NCBI GenBank assembly: GCA_021324255.1
Contig: JAJPJL010000051.1
Location: 1-60,613, forward strand
DNA length: 60,613 bases
Direction: 5' to 3'
From: Bacillota bacterium
GTDB taxonomy: Bacteria > Sysuimicrobiota > Sysuimicrobiia > Sysuimicrobiales > Segetimicrobiaceae
Position 1 is the stretch's first letter; each line of letters starts with the position of its first letter. The notes below the pieces were generated by a model. It made no database searches, was not told where the DNA came from, and worked only from the letters and a program-made list of their open reading frames with translations. Positions 8,149 to 16,668 of this stretch are shown here, piece after piece. The translations under genes were made by a program, and so were the position numbers.

Positions 8149-9327
8149 ATGCGCGCGCGGGTGAACTGCGTCGACGCGGACACCGTCGAAGGGTCGGTGG
8201 AGCCGACGTTTGTGCGCCGTGGCAGGAGGACGCGAAAGCCGGTTGAGCCCGGCCGCCGAGGGCCCGGAAGACGGCCGGTGTTGCTGCTGTGCGCCGTTCT
8301 CGCGCTGGCCGTGGCGTGGCCGCCACCGCGCGCCGGGGCTCATGCCGACGGGGTCAGCATCACGCTGCCGCTGCCGGACGTCCGCGCGAACCTGGCCCGC
8401 GGGTTCGAGTTCTACGTGTCGGTGGGCGGCGGGTTACCCCACCGCGTGCTCGTCGACACCGGCTCGACCGGGGTGGTTGTTCCCCGCGGCGCCCTCGGAC
8501 CCCGGGCCGTCGAGCTCGGGCGGCGCGGCCGGGTCGAGTATACGAGTTCCGGGAAGGTCTTCGAGGGAACGTACGTGCGCGCGCCGCTCACGCTCAATGT
8601 CGGCTCGTCGGGCGACGAGCAGCCGCGCGTGGAGACCCTGCCGGTCGAGGTGTTGGCAATCGACCGCCAGACCTGTGCGCCGGGCTACCCGCGGTGCACG
8701 ATCGACGCCGATCTGAGCCGTGTGGGGATGCTCGGCGTGGGGTTCGACCGCGATACGGGATCGCCGGCGCAGAACCCGTTCCTCCAACTCGCCGACGTCC
8801 GCGCCGGGCGCATGGCCCCCGGCTACATCATCGCCGCGGACCACATCACGCTCGGTATCACGGCCGGCGACACGGCGGGGTTCCGTTACATCGATCTGCG
8901 GAGAAGCGCGGTGCGCGTGGATGACTGGTCGGCCGCGCCCGGATGCTATGGGTTCCCGGAGGTGGCCGGCTTCGGGTATGCGTGCGGCACGATCCTGGTG
9001 GATACCGGCATCAGCGGCATGATTCTGCGGATGCCGCCCAGCCGGCGCCCACCGGCTCTGAGCCCCGGCGGACCCGGCGGTCAGCGGGCGTGGTTGCCCT
9101 CCGGCACCGTGGTCAGCGTCGTCGCTCCGTCGCCGGAGGGGCCGGTGCTTCAGTACCGGTTTGCGTACGCTCCGTCGCCGCACCCGGTGCCGCCCATCGC
9201 GCCGACGTCGATCCGGTGGTCGAGCCTGGGCGACACGATCTTCGTCAACACCGGGCGAGACGTGCTCGCCGTGTACGACTATCTTTACGATGCTGGGCGC
9301 GGCCGGATCGGCTTCAGGCGGCGATAG
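8149..9327 (+). CDS. Secreted aspartyl-protease-like protein (pepsin/retropepsin fold)
   Basis: About 392 residues. A hydrophobic signal segment (LLLCAVLALAVAW) ends in an Ala-rich cleavage-like site near residue 64. Two aspartyl-protease-style motifs follow at the spacing of a two-lobed protease: VLVDTGSTGVVVP (Asp103) and ILVDTGISGMIL (Asp285). A Cys-rich central part (CAPGYPRCTID, CYGFPEVAGFGYACG) could form disulfides. The start is uncertain: ATG 8149 gives a long positively charged N-terminus, while GTG 8278 would begin right at the hydrophobic stretch. It stands alone after the permease operon. Proteolytic activity is inferred from the two DTG motifs; the second, DTGIS, deviates from DTGS/DTGT. 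Confidence 0.65.
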   Translation: MRARVNCVDADTVEGSVEPTFVRRGRRTRKPVEPGRRGPGRRPVLLLCAVLALAVAWPPPRAGAHADGVSITLPLPDVRANLARGFEFYVSVGGGLPHRVLVDTGSTGVVVPRGALGPRAVELGRRGRVEYTSSGKVFEGTYVRAPLTLNVGSSGDEQPRVETLPVEVLAIDRQTCAPGYPRCTIDADLSRVGMLGVGFDRDTGSPAQNPFLQLADVRAGRMAPGYIIAADHITLGITAGDTAGFRYIDLRRSAVRVDDWSAAPGCYGFPEVAGFGYACGTILVDTGISGMILRMPPSRRPPALSPGGPGGQRAWLPSGTVVSVVAPSPEGPVLQYRFAYAPSPHPVPPIAPTSIRWSSLGDTIFVNTGRDVLAVYDYLYDAGRGRIGFRRR

Positions 9328-9383
9328 CGTCGAGGCGGCTCACGCGGCAGGGATCAGGGCGCGGCCCCAAGGACGTCCACTCT

Positions 9384-9535
9384 CGTAAGCGCACAGGAGG
9401 ACTGCGATGCGCGATCGGTCGGCGACGACCCTGGAGAACCTCCCGCAGGGCGATGGCAGCCTCGCGATCCCGGAGGTTGCACGGGGACATGAGCGGCCGC
9501 ACGGAGATCACGCCGCCGAAAACGCCGGCCCGGCG
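9384..9535 (+). pseudogene. serS: Frameshifted C-terminal remnant of seryl-tRNA synthetase
   Basis: Three short translated segments line up with the conserved end of SerRS once two compensating frame changes are allowed. The first reads TGGLRCAIGR (compare the family NGSGLAIGR). The second, in the next frame, reads LENLPQGDGSLAIPEV (compare LENYQQADGSVVVPEV). The third, back in the first frame, reads LHGDMSGRTEI (compare LRPYMGGRTEI). The rest of the gene is absent: the upstream DNA belongs to the aspartyl-protease gene. An ATG at 9407 with AGGAGG six bases upstream opens a 48-codon frame through the middle segment and ends TGATG on the next gene. A small expressed peptide is therefore an alternative reading. 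Confidence 0.5.
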
Positions 9536-9552
9536 CTGAGGACGGCCGGCTG

Positions 9553-10684
9553 ATGCGGCGCTACGATGCGATCGTCGCCGGCGTCGGCGGCATGGGCAGC
9601 GCCGCCGTCTACCATGTGGCCCGCCGGGGCAGGTCCGTGCTCGGGCTCGAGCAGTTCGACATCCCCCACGACCGCGGCTCGTCCCACGGCATCAACCGCA
9701 TCATCCGGCTGGCGTACTGGGAGCACCCGTCGTACGTGCCGCTGCTGCGCCGGGCCTACGAGCTGTGGCGCGAACTGGAGAACCGCGCGCAGGAACGCCT
9801 CCTGATCATCACGGGAGGCATCGACGCGGGGCCGGAAGACTCCCCGACGGTGAAAGGCTCGCTCTTGTCCTGCGCCGTCCACCACCTGCCGCACGAGACG
9901 CTGACGGCCGCCGAACTGCACCGGCGCTTCCCCGGCTACCGGTTATCGCGCGACATGGTCGCGGTGTACCAGCCGGACGGCGGCTTCGTGATGTCGGAGC
10001 GCGCGATCGTCGCGCACGTGATGGCCGCAGGCGCTCGGCGCGGAGGTGCGTGCGCGGGAGCCGGTGCTGCACTGGGAACCCGACCGCGACGGCGTGCGTG
10101 TGCGCACGCCGCAGGGAACGTACGCGGCAGCACGGCTGATCATCACCGTCGGCCCGTGGGCCGGGGACCTCGTGCCGTCGCTCGCGACGAGAGCCGTCCC
10201 GGAGCGGCAGGTGCTGCTGTGGGCGCAGCCGCTCAGGCCGGAGCGCTTCCAGCCTGCCACGTTCCCCGTGTTCAATATGGAAAGCCCCGAAGGCCGCTTC
10301 TACGGATTTCCCGTCTACGGCGTCCCGGGGTTCAAGATCGGCAAGTACCACCACCGTCTGGAGCGCACGGACCCGGGCGCGGTCGACCGCGAGATCCACC
10401 CCGAGGACGAGATGGTGCTGCGAGAAGGCATCCGCCGCTACTTCCCCGACGCCGACGGCCCGACGATGGCGATGAAGACATGTCTGTTCACGAACACCCC
10501 GGACGAGCACTTCATCCTCGACCGGCACCCCGAGCATCCCAACGTCGCGATCGCGGCCGGCTTCTCCGGCCACGGCTACAAGTTCTGCAGCGTCGTCGGG
10601 GAGATCATGGCCGATCTCGCGCTCGGGGGCCGCAGTGCGTTCGATCTGAGCCTGTTCGAAATCCGGCGCTTCACCGCGACGTAG
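9553..10684 (+). pseudogene. Sarcosine / N-methyl-L-tryptophan oxidase-like FAD enzyme, broken by one frameshift
   Basis: The two halves together form a full-length MSOX/MTOX-type amine oxidase of about 377 residues, which would demethylate N-methyl amino acids and make peroxide. The first half has the FAD motif GVGGMGSAAVYHVARRG and SSHGINRIIRLAYWEHPSY. It goes out of frame near 10026-10030. The second half continues one frame over as QALGAEVRAREPVLHWEP. It holds the covalent-flavin cysteine in MKTCLFTNTPDEHF and the closing GFSGHGYKFCSVVGEI. A one-base gain or two-base loss explains the break, so it may be a recent mutation or a sequencing or assembly error. The start ATG overlaps the upstream small frame as TGATG. 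Confidence 0.8.
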
Positions 10685-10866
10685 CGGCGGCCATTGGGCA
10701 CTCGGGTTGCGCCGCGCAACGCGGCCGAATCCCGCCGGCCAACTGGGGCCGTGGGAATCTCGTGGTATGTACCCCGCTCGCACCGTCCGTTCGGGCGGCA
10801 AAGCCCCTGACGCCCGTGCCCGCCCGCGGCGTGATGAAGGTGCTCGCGACACCGGCCCGCCTTGCG

Positions 10867-11688
10867 CTACCGGAATCCGCTGAAAGCGATGCCCTCGGTG
10901 ATGTGCCGCCGGAAGAACAGAAAGACCGCGATGATCGGAATCGCGCTCACGGTGGCGCCGGCGGTGATCGCGCCATAGTCGATCGTGTACCGCTGTTGGA
11001 AGAATGCCAGGCCGACTTCCATCGTGTACATGTCCTGCGAGCTCGCGATGATGAGCGGCCAGATGAAGGCCGTCCACGCCTGGATCGCCGCGAAGATCGC
11101 CACGGCCGCCATGGCCGACACGGCGGCCGGGACCGCGATCCGCACGAAGATCCGCCACTCGGACGCGCCGTCGATCCGCGCGGCGTCCAGCAATTCGTCG
11201 GGCAACGCGGTGCGGAAATACTGCCGCATGATGAACACGCCGAAGCTCATCACGAGATAGGGTGCGACCATCCCAGGATAGGTGTTGATCCAGTGCCAGT
11301 CGCGCATGGTCAAGTACAGCGGCACCATGTACGTCTCTAGCGGCAGAATCGCGGTCGCGAGGAACAGCATGAAGATCGCCGTGTCGCCGGGGAACCGGAA
11401 CTTGCCGAAGACATATCCTGCCGCCGTCGATGTGGCCACGATGACCCCGGTAGACATCGCCGTGACGATGAGGCTGTTGAGGAAGAACCGCGCGAACGGC
11501 GCCGTCTGGAAGGCCCGCACGTAATTGAGCACCGTGGGCGCACGGGGCACGAGGTGCGGAGGAAAGGCCAGGATTTCGGGCGCCGGCTTGAACGACGTGC
11601 CGAGCATCCACAGGAACGGGAAGACCATGACGACCGCCCAGGCAATCAGCAGCGCGTGTGTCACGCCGAGCTGCAGGCGGGCGCCCAT
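10867..11688 (-). CDS. Sugar ABC transporter permease (MalG/LacG-like)
   Basis: A 273-residue inner-membrane permease with about six helices. It starts with the family's LLIAWAVVMVFPFLWMLGTSFK. The EAA loop is ELLDAARIDGASEWRIFVRI, and the C-terminus ends FRRHITEGIAFSGF(R), the usual end of carbohydrate permeases of the MalG family. Its ATG overlaps the stop of the MalF-like gene as TGATG, so translation is coupled. It is the last gene of a three-gene minus-strand operon. No ATPase is encoded here; such systems often share one MsiK-type ATPase. Confidence 0.94.
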   Translation of the reverse strand: MGARLQLGVTHALLIAWAVVMVFPFLWMLGTSFKPAPEILAFPPHLVPRAPTVLNYVRAFQTAPFARFFLNSLIVTAMSTGVIVATSTAAGYVFGKFRFPGDTAIFMLFLATAILPLETYMVPLYLTMRDWHWINTYPGMVAPYLVMSFGVFIMRQYFRTALPDELLDAARIDGASEWRIFVRIAVPAAVSAMAAVAIFAAIQAWTAFIWPLIIASSQDMYTMEVGLAFFQQRYTIDYGAITAGATVSAIPIIAVFLFFRRHITEGIAFSGFR

Positions 11689-12620
11689 CAGGTCCGGCTC
11701 CGCAGCACCCGGAACTGCACCAGCGTGAGCGCGAGCACGATCGCAAAGAAGACCGTCGCTTCCGCCGAGGCGTAGCCCATCCGGTAGTATCGGAAGGCGT
11801 TCTCGAAGATGTCGTAGATCAGCACGCGCACCACGCTGCCGGGCGACCCCTGAATGTCGGCCGCCATGATGTACACTTGCGTAAACACGTTGTACGCGCC
11901 GATGGTGGAGATGACGGTGACGAGCAGCACCGTCGGCATCAAGAGCGGCAGCGTGAGGGACCGGAAGAACCGCCAGCCGGTCGCGCCGTCGATTAGCCCG
12001 GCCTCGGTGTATTCGGCGGGAATCGCGCGCAGCCCGATGATGAACAGGACCATGTTATAGCCGAGCGTCTTCCACACGGACATGATGATCACGGCCCACA
12101 GCGTGGTCCGCGGCTCGAGCAGCCATCCCACCGGCGGGATGCCGAGGAGCGACAGCAGGTAGTTCAGGACGCCGTACCGCGCGTCGTAGATCCACTTCCA
12201 GACGACCGCCTCGGGCACCGTTGGCGTGATAAACGGCAGAAAGTAGATCAGTTGATAGGCGCCCTCGAATCGCAGCCGCCGGGCGAGCGGCAACGCGACC
12301 AGCAGCGCAAGCACCACGCTGGCGGCGACCGTCATGGCCGCAAACGCGGTCGTGTTGGACAGCGCCAGCTGGAAGTTGGCATCGGCCAGCAGCGTGCGAA
12401 AATTCTCCAGGCCGACGTACGGCTTGACGCGCGAGATCAGGTCCCAGCTGAATACCGACAGCCGCAGCGTCTGGACGATCGGGATGACGCGGAAGATCAG
12501 GAAGAACGCCGTGGGAACCAGCAGCATCCCGTAGCAGAACACGTAACGGGATAGCGCCACGCGGCTGACCGTCCTTCGCCGGGCCGCGGCGGCCGGAATG
12601 CCGGGCGTGTGGCATGTCAT
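11688..12620 (-). CDS. Sugar ABC transporter permease (MalF/LacF-like)
   Basis: A 310-residue permease, the partner of the MalG-like protein. Early segments FRVIPIVQTLRLSVFSWD and VGLENFRTLL are typical of MalF/UgpA relatives, and the EAA loop reads EYTEAGLIDGATGWRFFRSL. It lies 79 bases after the binding-protein gene and overlaps the next permease by one base. The first 20 or so residues are unusually polar, so the true start could be a GTG a little downstream. Confidence 0.93.
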   Translation of the reverse strand: MTCHTPGIPAAAARRRTVSRVALSRYVFCYGMLLVPTAFFLIFRVIPIVQTLRLSVFSWDLISRVKPYVGLENFRTLLADANFQLALSNTTAFAAMTVAASVVLALLVALPLARRLRFEGAYQLIYFLPFITPTVPEAVVWKWIYDARYGVLNYLLSLLGIPPVGWLLEPRTTLWAVIIMSVWKTLGYNMVLFIIGLRAIPAEYTEAGLIDGATGWRFFRSLTLPLLMPTVLLVTVISTIGAYNVFTQVYIMAADIQGSPGSVVRVLIYDIFENAFRYYRMGYASAEATVFFAIVLALTLVQFRVLRSRT

Positions 12621-12699
12621 GGTGGCCGGCGGCGTACCGGCCGAGGGGAGCGCCTCCGCGGCCCGCGGCGCTCCCGGAGACTGGCCGCGATTCCAACTG

Positions 12700-14013
12700 T
12701 TAGGGGGCGTAGATCCCGTCCCTCCTGAGAATGCTGTTGGTCTCGTCGGCGGCCGCGTGCAGCGTGCGCGCGATGCCGTCCGGGTTGTTGGCGAGGCTCT
12801 TGTCGCGATAGGCGGCGACGAGCCGGTCGGCCAGCTTGGTCTCGATCTCGTCGAAGTCCTTGAGCGCCGGCATCGACCAGTACACGAAATCCTTGTTCTG
12901 GAACAGGAACGCCTTGTACTGCGGAATCTTGACCAGCACCGGGTCGTAGTTGACGTCTTGGCGCAGCGGAATCCAGCCGACGTCCTGCAGTAGCTGGCGC
13001 TCGTACTGCGGCTGCGTCAGGAACTTGATGAAATCCCAGGCGGTCGAGGCGTTTTTCGAGCCCTGCGGCACGTACAGGTTCACGGGGTTGAAGATCGTGC
13101 CCCACCGTTTGTCGCGGGGCATCGGCGCCGCCATGTACTTCAGGGACGGCGCGTTCTTCGCCACATCCCCGACCACCCACGATTCCCGCTGGAACATCGC
13201 CGTCTGCCCGAGTTCGAGCGCCTCGGCATCGTGCTTGATGTCAAAGCTGTCGAACGGGGTCACGTAGAGCGCGTCGATGTACATCTTGAGCGTCGCACGG
13301 CCGGCGTCGTTGTCGTAGCCGGCGTGGCACTTGCCCTGCGCGTTGCAGGTCAGGATCTCCGCGCCGCGCGGCCACGCCAGGATCGCCCACTTTTCTGCGA
13401 CGCCGCTGCCGGCGCCGAAGAGACGGAGGCTCCAGCCGCTCCGGGTGATGCGGCCCTGGGCGTCCTTCTTGACGAGCTTCCTGGCGTCTGCGACCATCTC
13501 ATCCATCGTCCGCGGCGGTCCGGCGATCCCGGCCCCTCGAAACATGTCGGTGTTGTAAAAGATGGCGCCGATGCCCGCGAACCATGGCACGCCGTACACG
13601 TCCGGGCCGACCGTCGCGTGATGCTGCGCCGCGGCGCCGAAGCTGCGGCTGCGCACGAACGACGCGATCTCCGGCGGCGCCTTGGCGATGAGTCCCGCAT
13701 CGATGTAGCGGAAGACCGTCGTGTCGTCGACCTCCAGCACGTCGCCCGCGGTGTCCGCCGGCAGCGAGGCCGCGAGTTTCCGCTCGTAGTCCCGCAACTG
13801 CGTCGCGAGCACGGTCGTGTGCACGTTCGGGTGAGCGCGATCGTAATCCGCGGCCGCCCGCTGGTACACCGGCACGATCTCCGGGAAACCGCCCCAGACC
13901 GATAGGTTGACCGTCGCCGCCGCACCCCCCGGCGCCGCGGCCATGCCGAGCCCCGCCGCGGCGACGGCGACCGCGATCCCTACGCGGCGGATCTGGTGCC
14001 ACACTCGTCGCAT
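12700..14013 (-). CDS. Sugar ABC transporter substrate-binding protein (family 1)
   Basis: A 437-residue secreted binding protein. It has a twin-Arg-containing hydrophobic signal (MRRVWHQIRRVGIAVAVAAAG), then the family-1 opening VNLSVWGGFPEIVPVYQRAA. Later family segments include GVPWFAGIGAIFYNTDMF, the MDEMVADARKL helix and AMFQRESWVVGD. The ATG at 14013 is preferred over the one at 14019 because AGGGGG ends seven bases before it and only one base before the other. It is the first gene of the operon with the two permeases. The ligand is probably a sugar or glycerol-type solute. Confidence 0.92.
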   Translation of the reverse strand: MRRVWHQIRRVGIAVAVAAAGLGMAAAPGGAAATVNLSVWGGFPEIVPVYQRAAADYDRAHPNVHTTVLATQLRDYERKLAASLPADTAGDVLEVDDTTVFRYIDAGLIAKAPPEIASFVRSRSFGAAAQHHATVGPDVYGVPWFAGIGAIFYNTDMFRGAGIAGPPRTMDEMVADARKLVKKDAQGRITRSGWSLRLFGAGSGVAEKWAILAWPRGAEILTCNAQGKCHAGYDNDAGRATLKMYIDALYVTPFDSFDIKHDAEALELGQTAMFQRESWVVGDVAKNAPSLKYMAAPMPRDKRWGTIFNPVNLYVPQGSKNASTAWDFIKFLTQPQYERQLLQDVGWIPLRQDVNYDPVLVKIPQYKAFLFQNKDFVYWSMPALKDFDEIETKLADRLVAAYRDKSLANNPDGIARTLHAAADETNSILRRDGIYAP

Positions 14014-14019
14014 CTGCAT

Positions 14020-14378
14020 TCCCCCTTAGCGCGGCCTGCGAATTCGGGTGCCGTATGCTGCGACATCGCGCCGGTCGAAGCCGGTCGCGGCATTCACGCG
14101 CGCGGGCGAGCAACGGCTGCGTGACGGACACGGGTGGTGAGCTCCCGCGACGCCCGCCCAGCGTCTCATGCACGCCTTCGGCGATTCCTCACGCGTTCCT
14201 TCGCTCCTCGGACGGCGCCGTGGCGCCGCGCGCCTCCGGCGCAACACGGAGCCACGGACGCGGCCGAGGATCGGCACTCGCCGAGTCGCACGCGGCTGAG
14301 CCAGGGTCCCACGGTGCTGCTTACGCGTCTCCTTCGGTACCGGCGATGATCTGAGAGGGGCGGCTCGCTACGAAGACG
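14020..14378. other. Intergenic region between sugar ABC operon and VapBC pair
   Basis: About 360 bp upstream of divergent genes. I see no gene-like frame with a ribosome-binding site. The sugar-operon promoter must lie here on the minus strand, but no near-consensus -35/-10 pair stands out. Confidence 0.45.
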
Positions 14379-14407
14379 CCTGGCCGGCGGGGCCACCGCC
14401 GGCCAGG
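14379..14407. repeat. Perfect 12-bp inverted repeat (hairpin) upstream of VapBC
   Basis: Left arm CCTGGCCGGCGG (14379-14390), loop GGCCA, right arm CCGCCGGCCAGG (14396-14407). It would form a very stable hairpin but is not followed by a T-tract in either direction, so it is not a standard intrinsic terminator. It ends 15 bases before the extended -10 of the VapBC promoter and so covers the -35 region. Confidence 0.7.
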
Positions 14408-14422
14408 CAAGGCGCGTTTGTG

Positions 14423-14431
14423 TGATACAAT
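14423..14431 (+). promoter_or_regulatory. Extended -10 promoter element for VapBC
   Basis: TGATACAAT matches TGn plus a -10 hexamer (TACAAT, one mismatch to TATAAT), 36 bases before the antitoxin ATG. There is no good -35; the expected place lies in the right arm of the adjacent hairpin. Confidence 0.45.
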
Positions 14432-14467
14432 AACCTGTGCTCGGTAATACGACATCGGAGGCAGTTC

Positions 14468-14710
14468 ATGCCAAAGAGCGTGCGGTTCCCGGAGGCCCTC
14501 GAAGTCCGCCTGGCACGCACCGCCGAGCTCGAGCGGGTGTCCACGTCCACGTTGATCCGCCGGGCCGTTGAACGGTACTGCGATACCGTCTTGTCCGGCA
14601 GCACGCGCGAGCGCCTGGCCGACGTCATCGGCACCGTGCAGTCGACCGGAGGACGGGCCCGCCGGTCCGGCGCAGCATTCCGCCGCCTCCTCCGGAAGCG
14701 GCGCGGATGA
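14468..14710 (+). CDS. Ribbon-helix-helix antitoxin (VapB-like)
   Basis: An 80-residue protein. Its N-terminus KSVRFPEALEVRLARTAELE followed by VSTSTLIRRAVERYCD is a ribbon-helix-helix DNA-binding fold of the CopG/Arc type. The basic C-terminal tail would bind the toxin. GGAGG (14457-14461) lies six bases before the ATG. The stop overlaps the toxin start as ATGA, the usual antitoxin-first arrangement. It probably represses its own promoter together with the PIN toxin. Confidence 0.85.
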   Translation: MPKSVRFPEALEVRLARTAELERVSTSTLIRRAVERYCDTVLSGSTRERLADVIGTVQSTGGRARRSGAAFRRLLRKRRG

Positions 14711-15117
14711 TCCTGACGGACGCCGGACCGCTCGTCGCGATCATCGACAAGGGCGAGCCGGACCACCCGCGGTGCGTTGCGGCCTTGGAGACTATCGCGC
14801 TCCCCTTGGTGACGACGTGGCCGGTGTTTACCGAGGCGATGTATCTGCTCGGTGACGCCGGCGGATGGGCTGCGCAGGAACGCTTGTGGCGCCTCCGGGA
14901 TCGCGGCGACCTCGAGCTGGTTGACCTGCCATCGTCCCTCGTTTCTAGGTCAAGCGCCCTCATGCACAAGTATCACAACGTCCCGATGGATCTTGCCGAC
15001 GCGACGTTGGTTGCCCTCGCCGAAGCGCGCGGGTGGACACACGTGTTCACCCTCGACTCCCATTTCCACGCATACCGCCTTTCGAGCCGCCGGCGGTTCA
15101 CACTTCTTCCCGCCTGA
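14707..15117 (+). CDS. PIN-domain ribonuclease toxin (VapC-like)
   Basis: A 136-residue PIN-domain protein with all four acidic active-site positions in order. They are Asp5 in ILTDAGPLVAIID, the Glu in FTEAMYLLG, the first Asp of MDLADATLVALAE, and the Asp in FTLDSHFHAYR. VapC toxins are Mg-dependent RNases, often cutting tRNA or rRNA. It overlaps the antitoxin by four bases and is translationally coupled to it. Length is normal and no residue appears lost, so it should be active. Confidence 0.9.
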   Translation: MILTDAGPLVAIIDKGEPDHPRCVAALETIALPLVTTWPVFTEAMYLLGDAGGWAAQERLWRLRDRGDLELVDLPSSLVSRSSALMHKYHNVPMDLADATLVALAEARGWTHVFTLDSHFHAYRLSSRRRFTLLPA

Positions 15118-15374
15118 GCCGAATCGGCCGGCCCGCGACCGGGCACGCGGCAGCCGTCCATTGTGTCGTCGCGCGTGCCGCCGGGTCCTCGTTTCCACGA
15201 CCGTCGTGTCGACGCGCGCGCGGCCGCCGTACTTGCCCGCGAGTTTCAGCCGCCAGCGACCGGCGACCAGCCGGACGTTGATTTCCGCGCCGGCGCCAAA
15301 GCGCCGGGCGGTGGACCGGCATGCACGGCCCACCACCCGGACAACTTTTTCGGGGTCGCGACAGACCCCGCGGC
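15118..15374. other. Intergenic region with a coding-like minus-strand fragment
   Basis: Between the convergent PIN and VOC genes. The minus strand from about 15372 to 15200 has G/C-rich third codon positions and reads as a plausible peptide (for example AEINVRLVAGRWRLKLAGKY). It has no own ribosome-binding site and runs on into the PIN gene on the opposite strand. It may be a gene remnant; I do not recognise a family. Confidence 0.3.
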
Positions 15375-16157
15375 TTACTTGGGCTTGAAGATCGCGAACA
15401 CCGCGCCCTGACCGTCCTGACAGACGGCGAACCGGCCGGTGTTCGGAATATCCGTGGGCGGCATGAGAATCTTGGCGCCCAGGTCTCCCGCCTTTTTGAC
15501 CGTGGCATCGCAGTCCGAGACGCCGAAGTACGTCAGCCAGTGGGGCGGAACATCCTTGAGCCGCGGGGGCCGCGCCATCATCCCGCCGACCCGCGTGTCG
15601 CCCACCTTGAAGATCGTGTACGTGCTGCCCCCGCCCATGTCGACCTGGTCCGCGGTCCACCCAAAGACGGCTTTATAGAACCGGGCGGCGGCCTCGGTGT
15701 CCGGCGTCATGAGCTCGTTCCAGCACATCGCGCCGGTCTCATTGACGACGTCGGCGCCGGGGTGCGTTTTGGCTTGCCAGAGCGCGAAGTGCGCGCCGGC
15801 AGGGTCCTGCAACGTTGCCATCCGGCCCGCGTCCATGACGTCCATCACGGCCATCTGCACCCGGCCGCCGGCCTGTGCCGCCTTCTTGGCGACGTCGTCC
15901 GCGCTGGTCACGTTGACGAACGGCAGCCAGTGCGGCGGCGCGCCATGCGCAATCGCCTCCTTCGGCAGCGCGGCGAGGCCGCCGACGCTCTTTCCCTTCG
16001 ACCGGATGAACGTGTACGTCATCTCCGGACCGGCGGGAATTTCCTCGAACTCCCACCCGAACACGCTCCCGTAGAAGCGCTTGGCCGCCGCGGTATCGGT
16101 CGTTCCGAGCTGCGCCCACGAAAAGACGCCGTGCGCGTACTTGGTCGTTGTCGCCAC
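15375..16157 (-). CDS. VOC family protein with two glyoxalase-like domains
   Basis: A 260-residue protein made of two tandem VOC half-modules. The first covers about residues 8-125 (FSWAQLGTTDTAAAKRFYGSVFGWEFE). The second covers about 140-258 (CWNELMTPDTEAAARFYKAVFGWTAD). Each ends with the family's ADVxDPAG/QDGQGAVFAIF type strand. VOC enzymes use a divalent metal in lactone, epoxide or thiol chemistry; this subtype (CFP-30/hydroxylase-like) is mostly uncharacterised. The start is GTG 16157, with AAGGAGG six bases upstream. It is a single gene with no functional partner nearby. Confidence 0.9.
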   Translation of the reverse strand: MATTTKYAHGVFSWAQLGTTDTAAAKRFYGSVFGWEFEEIPAGPEMTYTFIRSKGKSVGGLAALPKEAIAHGAPPHWLPFVNVTSADDVAKKAAQAGGRVQMAVMDVMDAGRMATLQDPAGAHFALWQAKTHPGADVVNETGAMCWNELMTPDTEAAARFYKAVFGWTADQVDMGGGSTYTIFKVGDTRVGGMMARPPRLKDVPPHWLTYFGVSDCDATVKKAGDLGAKILMPPTDIPNTGRFAVCQDGQGAVFAIFKPK

Positions 16158-16668
16158 GTCACACCTCCTTCGTTCGTCGACCTGTAGTCGAGCGACCGGC
16201 TGGAAATCGACACCTCCTCCGGCAAGAATCTGGTCAACCTGGGCTTCCTGCGGACGGGCGGGCGCCCGCCGTCCTGCAAGGGCGCCCGTGGCCAGGCTAA
16301 CGGCCGACGCGGTAGCACTCAGTGCTTCGTTCGTATCTCACTCCTACGGTCAAGGTGAATGGGGATGGCATCTCCTCTCCGCCGACGGGCGCCCGCGCCG
16401 TGACCGTCCCACGGTATGACCGTGCCCGAGCACGAGGGCGCCAACCGGGCCGCCGTCCCCGAGTTCGGGGGACGCATCCTACGCGGCCGTTGCGCAACGC
16501 CGGCTTGCCGGCAACCTCCCTCGGAGTTGCGCCCGTCCCTGTCCCCATGCGCTGCAAATTGCGGCCCTCTTTGCATTTTCATCATGCCTGCTAAGGTAAG
16601 GCGAGGTCGTTTAGCGCTGTGCAACCGGCAGTCTTCGGCTGCGCGGACGTCGACTCGGGGGGTGACGA
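16158..16668. other. Divergent intergenic region, 511 bp
   Basis: Lies between the VOC gene (minus) and the XRE-TPR gene (plus). No supported gene is seen. A near-palindrome at 16252-16274 (arms GGACGGGCGGGC and GCCCGCCGTCC, one-base mismatch in length) could form a cruciform. The last bases hold GGGGGG (16655-16660), the ribosome-binding site of the regulator. Confidence 0.5.
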
